Notes under the pieces: model-generated
Told to the model about the DNA's origin: nothing
The model's input: only the letters and a program-made list of their open reading frames with translations
Databases searched by the model: none
NCBI GenBank assembly: GCA_946480965.1
Contig: CAMLMI010000155.1
Location: 1 to 10,255 of the forward strand
DNA from: an uncultured Verrucomicrobiales bacterium
GTDB lineage: Bacteria; Verrucomicrobiota; Verrucomicrobiae; Limisphaerales; CANJSG01
Reading direction: 5' to 3'
Length of the DNA stretch: 10,255 nucleotides
Made by a program: the position numbers and the translations under genes
In this document: piece after piece, positions 1 to 7,575 of the stretch
Numbering within the stretch: the first letter of the stretch is position 1
How the letters are laid out: each line of letters opens with the position of its first letter

Positions 1-360
1 CCTGTTGCTGGCCGGAGGACTCGCCGCCCGGTTGTCCGCCCTGGCCTTGTTGCCCGGCTTGTCCCTCGGGCCCTTGTGAACCGGTTTGCCCCTGCTGGCC
101 TTCTTGACCGGGCTGATCGCCCTGCCCCGGTTGTTGGCCTTGGCCATTTTGGGCGAGCTGGCCCGATTGTCCCTCTGCGGAGGGCTGTCCGGACTGGCGG
201 GGTTCGCCATTCTGGCCGGGCTGCTGGCCTTGGCCATTGCTGGCGGATTGCTGGCCGGTTTCAGCTTCGCGGCCTTCCTTTCCGGGTTGGCCGGATTGCG
301 CGGGATCGCGTTGGCCCTGGCCTTCCCCATTGCGGGGCTGGCCCGGCTCGCCGTTTCCGG
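1..360 (-). repeat. Gly/Gln-rich, collagen-like low-complexity tail of the DUF4175 protein
   Basis: The last 115 or so visible residues of the large membrane protein are dominated by Gly, Gln, Pro, Glu and Asn in GQ, GQQ and PGQ steps. The nonamer NGQGQQPGQ occurs twice, at residues 1037-1045 (bases 238-212) and 1067-1075 (bases 148-122), 30 residues (90 bases) apart. Nearer the edge come DQPGQEGQQGQTGSQGPEGQ and similar steps. Such tails are common at the C-terminal end of long DUF4175-like proteins. They are likely disordered and prone to length changes by slippage or recombination. Confidence 0.8.
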
Positions 361-3346
361 CTGCGGCCAATTCGTTTGTGCCACGGCCCCGACCGGCCAG
401 TTCCTGGCGGAGCGCTTCGGCAAGATCGTCGATCTGCTGCTGGGCCAACCGGAGGGAATCGGCCTCGTCGCCCAGCACGCTCTCGGCGGCGCGTTCCACG
501 CCCTCGCGCAGCGCGTCGAAGCTCCGACCGGTCTTCTCGGTGAGCTGCGCGGCCTCGCGGGTGAAGGTCCGGTCGATCAACTGGCGCGCGAAGTCCAGCT
601 CCTGCTCCACCTCCGAGGTGCGGTGCTGACGCAGCGTCTCGTAGAGGCCCTTGGCCAGCAGCGGTTCGGTCGCCTCGGCGTCGCGGGTCACGTCGCGCAT
701 CTGCTGGAGGAGATTGGTCAGGCCCGAACGCTGGCGCTCGAGATCGGCGAGCAGCTTCTCGCGGTCGGGACCGTCGCTCAGCTTGCGTGGCCGGCTGGTT
801 TCGTTTTCCAGCTCGCCGGTCAGCTTCCGCTGGTTCTCTGCCAGCTCGCGCGCCTCGGAACGCATCTCGCGCATCTCCTCGGCGAACTGCCCGGCGGAAC
901 GCCGCCGCAGCTCGTCGCGCGTCTCCTCCAGTTGGCGCTCGGCGCGGGTGCCGGAGGAAAGGGCGCGGGAAACCTCGCCCTGATCGAGCGCCTCGGAGGC
1001 CCGCTGCATGTCCTCGCGCGTCTGTTCGAGCTGCCGCCGTTCCTGGGAGAACTGGTCGGACTGCCGGGACTGCTCCGTTTGCTGGCGCGCCTCGTCGGCG
1101 TCGGCCAAAAGCTGCCGCTGCTCCTCCTGGAGCCGCTTCAATTCCCGCCGGGCTTCCTCCCGCTCCGCCTCGGTCTCGGCGGCGGCCAGCGCGTTCTGCA
1201 TCTCCTGGAGCCGCTCGTTGATGTCCTGCTGGCGTTCGGCCAGTTCCTTCAACTGGTTCAGGAGATCGAGCTGCGCCTGTTGCTCGGCGGAACGCTGCGG
1301 CTGGGCCTGGGACCGCGTCTCGTAGCGGTTCTCCGACTGGTCGAGCTCCAGCTCGTCGAGCTGCTCCTGGCTGCGTCCGCCGCCACCGCCACCGCCGCCG
1401 CCCTGGCCACGTGTCACCGAGGTCTCGCGCGGGGAGAGCTTCAGCAACGCCTCGTAGGCGGCGCGTTCCGCGGTCAAGGCCGCGGACAGCTTGGCCGGAT
1501 CGGACAGCGCGGCTTCGAGCTGGTTCACCGCTTCGTCCATCCGGTCCCGCACGGTCTGCGCGAGGCGCTCCTGTGCCGGATCGTTCGGGCGCACGGGGAT
1601 TTCGTCGGCCTGGACGCGGGCCTGTTCCTGGGATTCGAGGACGAGGGCTGCGTTGGTTCCGTAGCTCTTCGAGCCGCGTCCGCCCGATTCCTCGCGGATG
1701 AGCTTCCAGGTGGCGTTGATGATCTGCTTCTGGAGTTCGGCGAGCCGCGTCGCGGGACTGCCCTGCTGCTGGCCCTGCTGCTGTTGCTGTTGTTGCCCGT
1801 CCTGCGGCGGAGCCTGACGGAAAATCTCCTCGAAAGGCCGCACCTCGCCGAAAAACAGGTCGCCATCCGCGCGGCGGATCAATCCGTCCGGCCCGATGTC
1901 CTCCGCCCAGACGAACCACGACAGCAGGTCGTTCGGCACGGCGCCTTCCTTCTCCAGCGACAGCGGCGCGGAGAACGCCCGCTTCTCGTTCACCCCGGCC
2001 ACCACCGGCAACCCCAGCACCGCCACCGCGTCGGCCGGAGCCGCGTTCGTCCCCGCCAACCGCACCTCGCGCCGCGTGCCGTCGGGCAGGTCGAAGCTGA
2101 AGCCGTAGCCCATCAGGCCGAAGTCGTCCTGCGACTCGGCCGAAAAAACGATCTCCTGCAGGGCCGACGGCCGCTGGTCGCCCTTCGGCGAAAGCCACTT
2201 GGTCTGCGGCGGACGGTTCGGCAGCGCCTCGAAGACGAACTGCGCGGGCATCTTGTTCGTCAACCCGTCCGCGTCCACCAGGTGCAGCTCGTAGGTCTGC
2301 GACTGCGCCAGCGGGAAGTTCGCCAGCATCGCGGCCGCGCGGTTGGTCGCGGCGACCAGCTCCACCACCGAGCCGTCGCGGCCCAGGAGCTGCGCGGTCC
2401 GGACCGGCTTGTTCAGGAGCAAGTCGAGGTTGATCGCGGAACCCTCCACCGCGCTGACACGGCGCGTGTCGGGCACCTGCTTTTCGCCCAGCCGCGTGTA
2501 GGCGGGGAAACGGATCTCGGCGTCGGACCGGTTCAGCCGCGGGTGCTCGTAGGTCGTGACGCGGAAGTCCTCCGTCGCCTTGCCGCGATATTCGATCCGA
2601 TAGACCGCGTCCTCCTTCACCTCGGGGATCGTGCCGCCGAAGACGGGATCGCTCAGGTTCCGGGAGAGCGGGACGCGCCGCGTCTCGGCCCCGGACTGGA
2701 AGACCAGCGTGGCCTCGGGCGGCACCGAGCCGCCGAACCGCACCAGGACGACGAGGCTCGAACCCTTCTCCAGCCGCACGTCGCCCGGCGTCACCTCGAT
2801 GCCCCGGACCAAGGCGACCAGTTTTCCGGCCGGCACCCGGACCGGCGTGTTCAGATAGAGCATCCAGACGCAGATCAACGCCACGCCCAGCGCGCCGAAC
2901 TGCGACATCCGCCAGACATTGAGCGAACGGCTCGTGACCGACCTCGACCAGTCGTGGTGCATCGCTGCGGTCACCGCCTCGCGGATCAGCCGGAGCTGGA
3001 GGAAGGAGAACTGGCCGGTGGCCGGATCGGGCTTCTGCTCCACGGCGGTCAGCAGGAGGGAATTCAGCTCCGGATTGGCCCGCTCGACGCGACGCGCGAT
3101 CTCGCGCAGATCCGGCGTCCACAGCTGCGTGCTGAGCGCGAGATAGACCAGGCCGAAAACGCCGACCAACAGGAGCACCGGCACCAGCACATTGAGGCTG
3201 ACGCCCAGCAGCGCCTCGATGCCGAGCGCCACCAACCCGCCCCCCGCCAACGCCAACCAGAACAACGTCAGGCGTCGCAGGAAACGCGCCTGACGCACGC
3301 GCCGGAGGACCGGATCGAGATGGCGGCGGAGGTTGGGGTCGATCAT
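1..3346 (-). CDS. DUF4175-type large membrane protein, 3' end outside window
   Basis: At least 1115 residues are visible and no stop is reached before the window edge. Reading from ATG at 3346, residues 26-47 and 50-71 form a hydrophobic hairpin, and a third membrane segment lies at about 149-165 (FGALGVALICVWMLYLN). A large beta-rich, presumably extracytoplasmic region follows. It carries AEIRFPAYTRLG around 315-326, DDFGL at 407-411 and FFGEVRPFEEIFR at 498-510, motifs I associate with DUF4175 proteins. A poly-Gln stretch (518-528), ELQKQIINATWKL (537-549) and a Gly run (649-657) precede a long Glu/Gln/Arg/Leu-rich coiled coil from about 660 to 995. A Gly/Gln/Pro-rich tail runs to the window edge. 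The start is supported by CAGGA six bases upstream and by the hydrophobic N-terminus. The function of the family is unknown; a cell-envelope scaffold or mechanical role is inference from topology. Family placement rests on recognised motifs and layout, not on a search. Confidence 0.85.
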   Translation of the reverse strand, partial: MIDPNLRRHLDPVLRRVRQARFLRRLTLFWLALAGGGLVALGIEALLGVSLNVLVPVLLLVGVFGLVYLALSTQLWTPDLREIARRVERANPELNSLLLTAVEQKPDPATGQFSFLQLRLIREAVTAAMHHDWSRSVTSRSLNVWRMSQFGALGVALICVWMLYLNTPVRVPAGKLVALVRGIEVTPGDVRLEKGSSLVVLVRFGGSVPPEATLVFQSGAETRRVPLSRNLSDPVFGGTIPEVKEDAVYRIEYRGKATEDFRVTTYEHPRLNRSDAEIRFPAYTRLGEKQVPDTRRVSAVEGSAINLDLLLNKPVRTAQLLGRDGSVVELVAATNRAAAMLANFPLAQSQTYELHLVDADGLTNKMPAQFVFEALPNRPPQTKWLSPKGDQRPSALQEIVFSAESQDDFGLMGYGFSFDLPDGTRREVRLAGTNAAPADAVAVLGLPVVAGVNEKRAFSAPLSLEKEGAVPNDLLSWFVWAEDIGPDGLIRRADGDLFFGEVRPFEEIFRQAPPQDGQQQQQQQGQQQGSPATRLAELQKQIINATWKLIREESGGRGSKSYGTNAALVLESQEQARVQADEIPVRPNDPAQERLAQTVRDRMDEAVNQLEAALSDPAKLSAALTAERAAYEALLKLSPRETSVTRGQGGGGGGGGGRSQEQLDELELDQSENRYETRSQAQPQRSAEQQAQLDLLNQLKELAERQQDINERLQEMQNALAAAETEAEREEARRELKRLQEEQRQLLADADEARQQTEQSRQSDQFSQERRQLEQTREDMQRASEALDQGEVSRALSSGTRAERQLEETRDELRRRSAGQFAEEMREMRSEARELAENQRKLTGELENETSRPRKLSDGPDREKLLADLERQRSGLTNLLQQMRDVTRDAEATEPLLAKGLYETLRQHRTSEVEQELDFARQLIDRTFTREAAQLTEKTGRSFDALREGVERAAESVLGDEADSLRLAQQQIDDLAEALRQELAGRGRGTNELAAAGNGEPGQPRNGEGQGQRDPAQSGQPGKEGREAETGQQSASNGQGQQPGQNGEPRQSGQPSAEGQSGQLAQNGQGQQPGQGDQPGQEGQQGQTGSQGPEGQAGQQGQGGQPGGESSGQQQ

Positions 3347-3352
3347 GGGAAA

Positions 3353-3357
3353 TCCTG
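3353..3357 (-). promoter_or_regulatory. Ribosome binding site of the DUF4175 gene
   Basis: On the minus strand CAGGA is followed by six bases (TTTCCC) and then ATG at 3346. It is one of the clearer Shine-Dalgarno matches in the window and fixes the start of the large membrane protein. The 162-base gap between the preceding gene's stop (3509) and this start could hold a separate promoter. TTGAC-like hexamers occur in it, but I see no convincing -10 partner at proper spacing. Confidence 0.5.
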
Positions 3358-3508
3358 GTGGGTGCCGAAGCGGAGAGGCGGTTAGCTCTAAGTCAAACTG
3401 CACGAGAATCGTTTCATTTTCTGCGAACGCAACAGGGCTCAGTTGCAACCGGAACGGTCAAGCACCGAGTCAATTCGGCGGTGCATCCAGCCGGTCCACA
3501 CTTCCATC

Positions 3509-4069
3509 TCAATCCCACTCATCGCCTTTCTGGAGTGGTGAATGATGCCAGGGAAAATAGCGCAGCAACTCTTCCTCCTGTGGGTCGTTTGTCGCGTCAT
3601 AGCTGTGAGCGTGCGGGCTCGGGAACCAAAACTCGTCCTGTTTGAATCCCCTCGAGGCAAGTATCCGCTCGCAGCAATCCAAATCACCATAGGCGAAAAT
3701 GACGTTGTGCTGATCGTAAACGAGCAAGCCATCGTTTGAAGGCGAGCCAATCCAGATGTGATGTCGAGCATCGGACTCCAAGAACGACTTGTGAGTGTAG
3801 AAAAACACCTGCAAGTCCTCAAAAGACTCAATCAACGGCGATTGATAGCGGCCTGGCTCAGCACCGCTGTGAGGCACGAGCAACACATAGAGGACGTAGA
3901 ACTGCTGAGTAGGCCATGCTCTGGCCAACCCGAGCATCGTCTCGATCTGTTCGGAGGAAGGGCCTATGACAAGCCGTTCATCAGATGATGTCGGCTGGCG
4001 AAAGCAAAGATTGCCATAGTTGTGGGCGACCCACTTCTCGGATTCAGTTAAGGCTGCGAACTTTCCCAT
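3509..4069 (-). CDS. Unrecognised 186-aa protein, soluble, possibly immunity-like
   Basis: This 186-residue protein starts MGKFAALTESEKWVAHNYGN and has no signal peptide or membrane segment, so it is probably cytosolic. It is rich in aromatic residues and acidic overall. Distinctive stretches are VFFYTHKSFLESDARHHIWI (about 89-108), LLVYDQHNVIFAYGDLD (about 115-131) and a C-terminal FPWHHSPLQKGDEWD. I recall similar 'YDQHN.I.AYG' patterns in scattered hypothetical proteins but cannot name a family. Compact aromatic/acidic proteins of this kind are sometimes immunity proteins of polymorphic toxins, but no toxin gene is nearby, so that is only a guess. It lies 43 bases after the VWA stop and 162 bases before DUF4175, in the same direction. 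Its G+C, hand-counted over 3601-3840, is about 51%, well below the genes around it, which suggests later acquisition. The ribosome binding site is weak (AAGAG). Confidence 0.75.
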   Translation of the reverse strand: MGKFAALTESEKWVAHNYGNLCFRQPTSSDERLVIGPSSEQIETMLGLARAWPTQQFYVLYVLLVPHSGAEPGRYQSPLIESFEDLQVFFYTHKSFLESDARHHIWIGSPSNDGLLVYDQHNVIFAYGDLDCCERILASRGFKQDEFWFPSPHAHSYDATNDPQEEELLRYFPWHHSPLQKGDEWD

Positions 4070-4101
4070 GCTCTTGGTGCGATGTGATAGCTGGCTGGCA
4101 A

Positions 4102-4117
4102 CTTGAAAATCTTCAAG
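4102..4117. repeat. Small perfect inverted repeat over the VWA stop codon
   Basis: CTTGAA-AATC-TTCAAG is a perfect 6-bp stem with a 4-base loop that contains the stop codon (TGA at 4115-4113) of the VWA gene. There is no following T-run on the minus strand, so it does not look like an intrinsic terminator. It may be a weak intercistronic hairpin that separates the VWA gene from the unrecognised gene downstream, or it may be chance. Confidence 0.25.
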
Positions 4118-6221
4118 CAGTCGCCGGCACCGCCCGGCTCAACCGCCCGGCGACCCACGTCTCCAGCACAATGATCCCGAGCGCGCCGAGCAGCAACCAG
4201 CGCCAGATCTTTTGCCGGCTCTCCAGCTCCACCGCCGCCAGCGTCGTCTGGTCCGGGACCGAGCCGGGTTGGACGGAGCGGGTCGGGGCGGACTTCACCG
4301 GCACGCCGAGGTTGGGCAGCACGTCGGCGGCGAGCGGCGCGGTGCGGCTTTCTTCCGGAGCCAGGTTCACGGCGAAAGCATAGGACTTCTCCGCGCCTTC
4401 CACCCGGTAGAGCCCGGGCTGGTCGGTCCCGGTAAATCGCGCCGCTCCGGCCTCCAGCACGGCCGTTTGCCCGTCGGGCAAACGCACGGCCAGCGCACCC
4501 GCCACGCCGTTGGTCGGCATTGGCACCGCGTCGCCCACGAGGAACTGCGTGGCCAGCGGCGGCCGCGCCCGGCCCAGCTCCAGGATGCCGCCCATGAGCG
4601 GGACGAACTTCGACGACAGCGCCAATTGGCTGTCGGACGGACGCCACGTCGAGCCCAGCACGAGCAGCGCTCCCCGGCCCACGGGGATCTGCGCCAAGGC
4701 CGGTTCGCCCGTGTCGAAACGGGCCATGATCGTGGCTGACGGCACGGCGGAAAGATCCAGGCGGCGATGCTTCCAGAAATGGATGCCGGTGAAGTCGCTG
4801 AACCGCGCGTCGGCGAAGGGCGTGAAGAGCGGGTGCTGGAAATCGATCTGGCCGAGCAGCCCGTAACGGTTCCCGTTCTCCGTCGCTGTCGGCAAGTCCT
4901 GTCCCAGGAGGGCATTGAGTTCGGTCACCGCCGCCGGCGAGCCCACCGGAAACAAAACGGTCACGCCGGACTCCATCACGCCCTTCAAAATGCGCGCTTG
5001 GCCTTCACTAAGTGTGCCGCCGACTACAACGAGCCCCGATTCCTGCAGGCGGGCCATTAACACACTCTCTTGCATTTCTACCGGCATCGTCTGGGACATC
5101 TGAGACTGTTTCCACTGGGCCACATAGACCTTCTGGACTTTCGATTCAGGAAAGGCGCGGAGCAGATAGTAAAGCAGCGAGGACGAATCTTTGGGGTCGT
5201 CTTCACCCAAGTAGCTTACCAAAATAAACTGCTGAGGCTGCGGCTGAAAGAATAGCGAGTTGTCGAACAACTGCGCGTCGCCCTCCAGCACCAGTCGGTG
5301 GCTGGTTCCGTTAGTGGCAGCCACGCCGTTTGTCATCGGCACGGTCACCACGCGGCTTTGCCCGGCGGGAACGTAGGCGTCGATGCCGGACACATCGCCG
5401 TCGAGACGGACCTTGAAGCGGTCGGCACGGGAATCGGATGCGTTGAAGAGGCGGGCTTTCAAGGACTGGACCAGCCCGGTTTCGGACGCGCTCTCCGGGA
5501 TCGGCTGGAGGTTGGCGTTGCCGGCCGTGTCGGGCGACAGCGCGACCAGTTCCACCTCCACGCCGTTCGGCCAATCGAAGCCCTGGAGCCCTTCGAGGCT
5601 CGCGCCTTCCTGGAGATCGCCGATGACGACGATGCGGCGGCGGCTCGGCAGGTCGTCGCCTTCCTCCAGCAGCTCGACGGCGCGAAGCAGCGCATTGCCG
5701 AGATGCGTCCCGGACCAGGTCGGAGCCGCGCCGCGCAGAATGCCGTCGGCCAAAGCGGCGCGGTTGCCGGAAGGCGCTTCGACCCATTGCCGGAAGCCCA
5801 GCAAGACGCGCGGCTGCCGGTCGAAGGCGACGACGGCGAGCTCATCTGCCGGTTCCTCGAAGGCCTTCCGCGCCTCGGCCAACGCGCGGTTCCAGAGCGG
5901 TTCCCGGCGCATGGAGGCGCTGGTATCGACGAGGACCACGGTGCGCTGGCGTTCGGCCACGGGCACTGCGGCGTCCATCGCCTGCTGGAAATACGGCCGT
6001 GAAAACGCCAGCGCGATCAGGGCAAAGGCGAGGCAGCGGAGAATGAGGAGAAGGATGTTCTCCAGCCGGCTGCGCCGCGTGACCTTCGGCGGCGTGGGCC
6101 GGAGGAACATCAGCGAGCTGAAGGGAATCTTCTCCCGCTCCGTCCGCCGGATGAGATGCAGGAGGATCGGCAGCGCGATGGCCGCCGCACCGGCGAGGAA
6201 GAGGGGAGCGAGGAAGTTCAT
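4113..6221 (-). CDS. BatA-like membrane protein with VWA domain
   Basis: This is a 702-residue membrane-anchored protein. Residues 1-80 match the N-terminal BatA (aerotolerance regulator) module: MNFLAPLFLAGAAAIALPIL is the first membrane helix, then HLIRRTEREKIPFSSLMFLR, then a second helix at about 55-73. A von Willebrand factor A domain follows, with an intact metal-binding DTSAS at 99-103 (DxSxS). The middle and C-terminal parts resemble the extended extracytoplasmic region of long BatA-like proteins. A C-terminal helix (about 672-690, WRWLLLGALGIIVLETW) returns to the membrane. I chose ATG at 6221 because the BatA motif begins exactly there and the codon overlaps the preceding stop as ATGA; the in-frame codon at 6251 would add ten non-conserved residues. 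VWA proteins of this kind accompany MoxR and DUF58 proteins and probably mediate metal-dependent protein contacts at the envelope. An internal stretch (about 5000-5290) is markedly poorer in G+C than the flanks. Confidence 0.9.
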   Translation of the reverse strand: MNFLAPLFLAGAAAIALPILLHLIRRTEREKIPFSSLMFLRPTPPKVTRRSRLENILLLILRCLAFALIALAFSRPYFQQAMDAAVPVAERQRTVVLVDTSASMRREPLWNRALAEARKAFEEPADELAVVAFDRQPRVLLGFRQWVEAPSGNRAALADGILRGAAPTWSGTHLGNALLRAVELLEEGDDLPSRRRIVVIGDLQEGASLEGLQGFDWPNGVEVELVALSPDTAGNANLQPIPESASETGLVQSLKARLFNASDSRADRFKVRLDGDVSGIDAYVPAGQSRVVTVPMTNGVAATNGTSHRLVLEGDAQLFDNSLFFQPQPQQFILVSYLGEDDPKDSSSLLYYLLRAFPESKVQKVYVAQWKQSQMSQTMPVEMQESVLMARLQESGLVVVGGTLSEGQARILKGVMESGVTVLFPVGSPAAVTELNALLGQDLPTATENGNRYGLLGQIDFQHPLFTPFADARFSDFTGIHFWKHRRLDLSAVPSATIMARFDTGEPALAQIPVGRGALLVLGSTWRPSDSQLALSSKFVPLMGGILELGRARPPLATQFLVGDAVPMPTNGVAGALAVRLPDGQTAVLEAGAARFTGTDQPGLYRVEGAEKSYAFAVNLAPEESRTAPLAADVLPNLGVPVKSAPTRSVQPGSVPDQTTLAAVELESRQKIWRWLLLGALGIIVLETWVAGRLSRAVPATA
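6218..6221 (-). promoter_or_regulatory. ATGA stop/start overlap coupling the 111-aa gene to the VWA gene
   Basis: The TGA of the 111-residue gene (6220-6218) shares bases with the ATG of the VWA gene (6221-6219). The region just upstream of this ATG (CCCAGATCAATCTGCC) has no Shine-Dalgarno match. Translation of the VWA gene therefore probably depends on ribosomes finishing the small gene. This also decides the VWA start codon. Confidence 0.7.
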
Positions 6222-6553
6222 GGCAGATTGATCTGGGCGGGACCGCCGCACGAAGCAACCACCCCAAAATGCTGTTCCAAGTGACGTCGAAGAATCTCCA
6301 TCTCAACCGGCAGTCGGGAATGCTTTTTCGGCACGATCCAGAGCGCTCCGTCCCAGCCATCCGTAAAGATCTCGAACTCTTCTCCAGCGAATTGAAAGTC
6401 CGCGCCGACATCCTCACTGGACCAAAAAAACCTAGGCCGTCGAGTGAAGGCACCCCCCGGCAGGCTTTCAATGGCTTTGCAGAGGCGCGAATACGACACA
6501 TCGCAAACCTGGAAGCTGCAGCCTGGGTTGTATTCGTTGATGGCAACAGACAT
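6218..6553 (-). CDS. Unrecognised 111-aa protein between DUF58 and VWA genes
   Basis: This small soluble protein has no signal peptide or membrane segment. Its sequence reads like a compact alpha/beta domain: MSVAINEYNPGCSFQVCDVS at the start, RRPRFFWSSEDVGADFQFAG in the middle, then FEIFTDGWDGALWIVPKKHS and a helical EMEILRRHLEQHFGVV. The 'F.I..DGWDGALWI.P' stretch resembles small orphan proteins often annotated as hypothetical and sometimes found as toxin immunity proteins; I cannot name a family. Its start lies 8 bases after the DUF58 stop (6562) and its stop overlaps the VWA start, so it sits exactly in the operon with no spare bases. G+C is about 56% by hand count over 6301-6540, lower than DUF58 and most of the VWA gene. 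A weak TAGG-like ribosome binding site precedes ATG 6553. Tight packing on both sides is the main argument that it is expressed. Confidence 0.75.
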   Translation of the reverse strand: MSVAINEYNPGCSFQVCDVSYSRLCKAIESLPGGAFTRRPRFFWSSEDVGADFQFAGEEFEIFTDGWDGALWIVPKKHSRLPVEMEILRRHLEQHFGVVASCGGPAQINLP

Positions 6554-6561
6554 TGGCGAAC

Positions 6562-7512
6562 CTATTTCCGGATGGCCCGCCGGGTGATCGGGCCGCGCCG
6601 TTCGCGGTCGCGGAGGAAATCGAACAGCGCGAGTTCCAGCGGCGTGTCGGTCGTCATCACGTGGAAGGCGATGCCGTGCGCCTCGCAGGCCGCGCGCGCC
6701 GCGTCCTGATGACGACGCAGCCCGGCCAGATAGGTTTCACGCGCCGCGTCGGGATCGATGTAGAGGTCCTGCCCCGACTCCATGTCCTCGAACCGCGCGG
6801 ATTGGCCGAACTTGAAGCTCGTCTCCGCCGGGTCCAGCACCTGGAACACCTCCACCTCGTGCCCGCACGCCGCGAGATGCCCGAGGCTGTTCTGGAGCTG
6901 GTCGATGGGCGCGAGCAGATCGGAGATCACCACCATCAAGCCCCGTCGGCGGACCAGTTCCACGATCCGACGCAACGGCGCGTCCAGGCTGGTGGCACGG
7001 GCTTCGGAGGGCTTCTCCAGCGCGAGCATCAATTGCCGCAGATGCCCCGGCCGATGCCGCGACGGCAAGTATTCGCGGATGCCTTCATCGAAGCTGAGCA
7101 AACCCACGGCGTCGCCCTGCTGGTGGAGGAACTGGGCGAAGGTCGCGGCCAAGGTGGCGGCGTAGTCGCGCTTGCGGTAGCTGAGCGAACCGAAGGCCAT
7201 CGACGGGCTCAGGTCGAGCAGCAGGTGGCAGGGCAGGTTCGTCTCATCCTCGAACTTCTTGATGTAGCAGCGGTCCGTCCGCGCCATGAGCCGCCAGTCG
7301 AGGTAGCGCGGATCATCGCCCACGACATAGGGCCGGTATTCGGTGAACTCCACGGAGAAGCCGTGATACGGGCTGCGATGGAGACCGTTCCAGAACCCCT
7401 GAACCACCACGCGGGCGCGGAGCTCTAGGTTCTTCAACCGCATGAGCGCGGCGGGATCGACGAAGGAACGCTGGCCAACTCCGGGAACGGCTGGGGAAAT
7501 CGTGTCGGCCAT
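6562..7512 (-). CDS. DUF58 domain protein (cytosolic VWA-like fold)
   Basis: This 316-residue protein covers the whole short DUF58 form without membrane segments. Diagnostic stretches are FVDPAAL (17-23), GLHRSPYHGFSVEF (43-56), RPYVVGDDPRYLDW (60-73), ARTDRCYIKKFEDETN (77-92) and LLLDLSPSM (97-105), where D100-x-S102-x-S104 matches a VWA metal-binding motif. A later segment, RRRGLMVVISDLL, is the next conserved strand of the fold. ATG at 7512 is preferred: a TTG at 7548 would add twelve residues, and starting at the internal ATG 7443 would remove the conserved FVDPAAL. Neither start has a good Shine-Dalgarno. DUF58 proteins usually act with a MoxR AAA+ ATPase and VWA membrane proteins; here the VWA partner follows two genes on, but no MoxR gene precedes it. 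The gene starts 63 bases after the HEAT-repeat stop. Confidence 0.9.
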   Translation of the reverse strand: MADTISPAVPGVGQRSFVDPAALMRLKNLELRARVVVQGFWNGLHRSPYHGFSVEFTEYRPYVVGDDPRYLDWRLMARTDRCYIKKFEDETNLPCHLLLDLSPSMAFGSLSYRKRDYAATLAATFAQFLHQQGDAVGLLSFDEGIREYLPSRHRPGHLRQLMLALEKPSEARATSLDAPLRRIVELVRRRGLMVVISDLLAPIDQLQNSLGHLAACGHEVEVFQVLDPAETSFKFGQSARFEDMESGQDLYIDPDAARETYLAGLRRHQDAARAACEAHGIAFHVMTTDTPLELALFDFLRDRERRGPITRRAIRK

Positions 7513-7575
7513 GCCCGTGGAGGGTAGTGGCGAACAACTCCGCCGCAAGCGGAAGGTTGGAAGAACCCCGGCCCG

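Noticed and set aside
1381..1403. GCC-rich triplet run resembling a microsatellite
   Set aside because: It is the coding sequence for the Gly run (residues 649-657) of the DUF4175 protein, a linker before its coiled coil.
261..3122. A 953-codon open frame on the minus strand in another frame
   Set aside because: It overlaps the DUF4175 gene in a shifted frame and is Arg/Gly/Ala-rich without motifs. The DUF4175 frame runs unbroken from 3346 to the window edge.
86..3385. A 1099-codon open frame on the plus strand antisense to the DUF4175 gene
   Set aside because: Its translation is Leu/Arg/Gly-rich low-information sequence without domains. The minus strand here gives a coherent DUF4175 protein with membrane helices and known motifs. 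Long antisense frames are expected in G+C-rich genes with strong third-position bias.
6222..6251. Upstream in-frame ATG (6251) as start of the VWA gene
   Set aside because: It adds MRRSRPDQSA before the conserved BatA N-terminus and would overlap the 111-aa gene by 34 bases. ATG 6221 with the ATGA overlap fits better.
5842..6546. A 234-codon minus-strand frame spanning the 111-aa gene and the start of the VWA gene
   Set aside because: It is in a shifted frame relative to both genes and becomes Arg/Pro/Ala-rich noise where it overlaps the BatA module.
7513..7548. TTG at 7548 as start of the DUF58 gene
   Set aside because: It has no ribosome binding site and adds residues without similarity to the family. 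ATG 7512 retains all conserved motifs.
7513..7575. Possible terminator between the HEAT-repeat and DUF58 genes
   Set aside because: Only a 4-bp stem (CCGC-TT-GCGG) without a T-run is present, so read-through is as likely.
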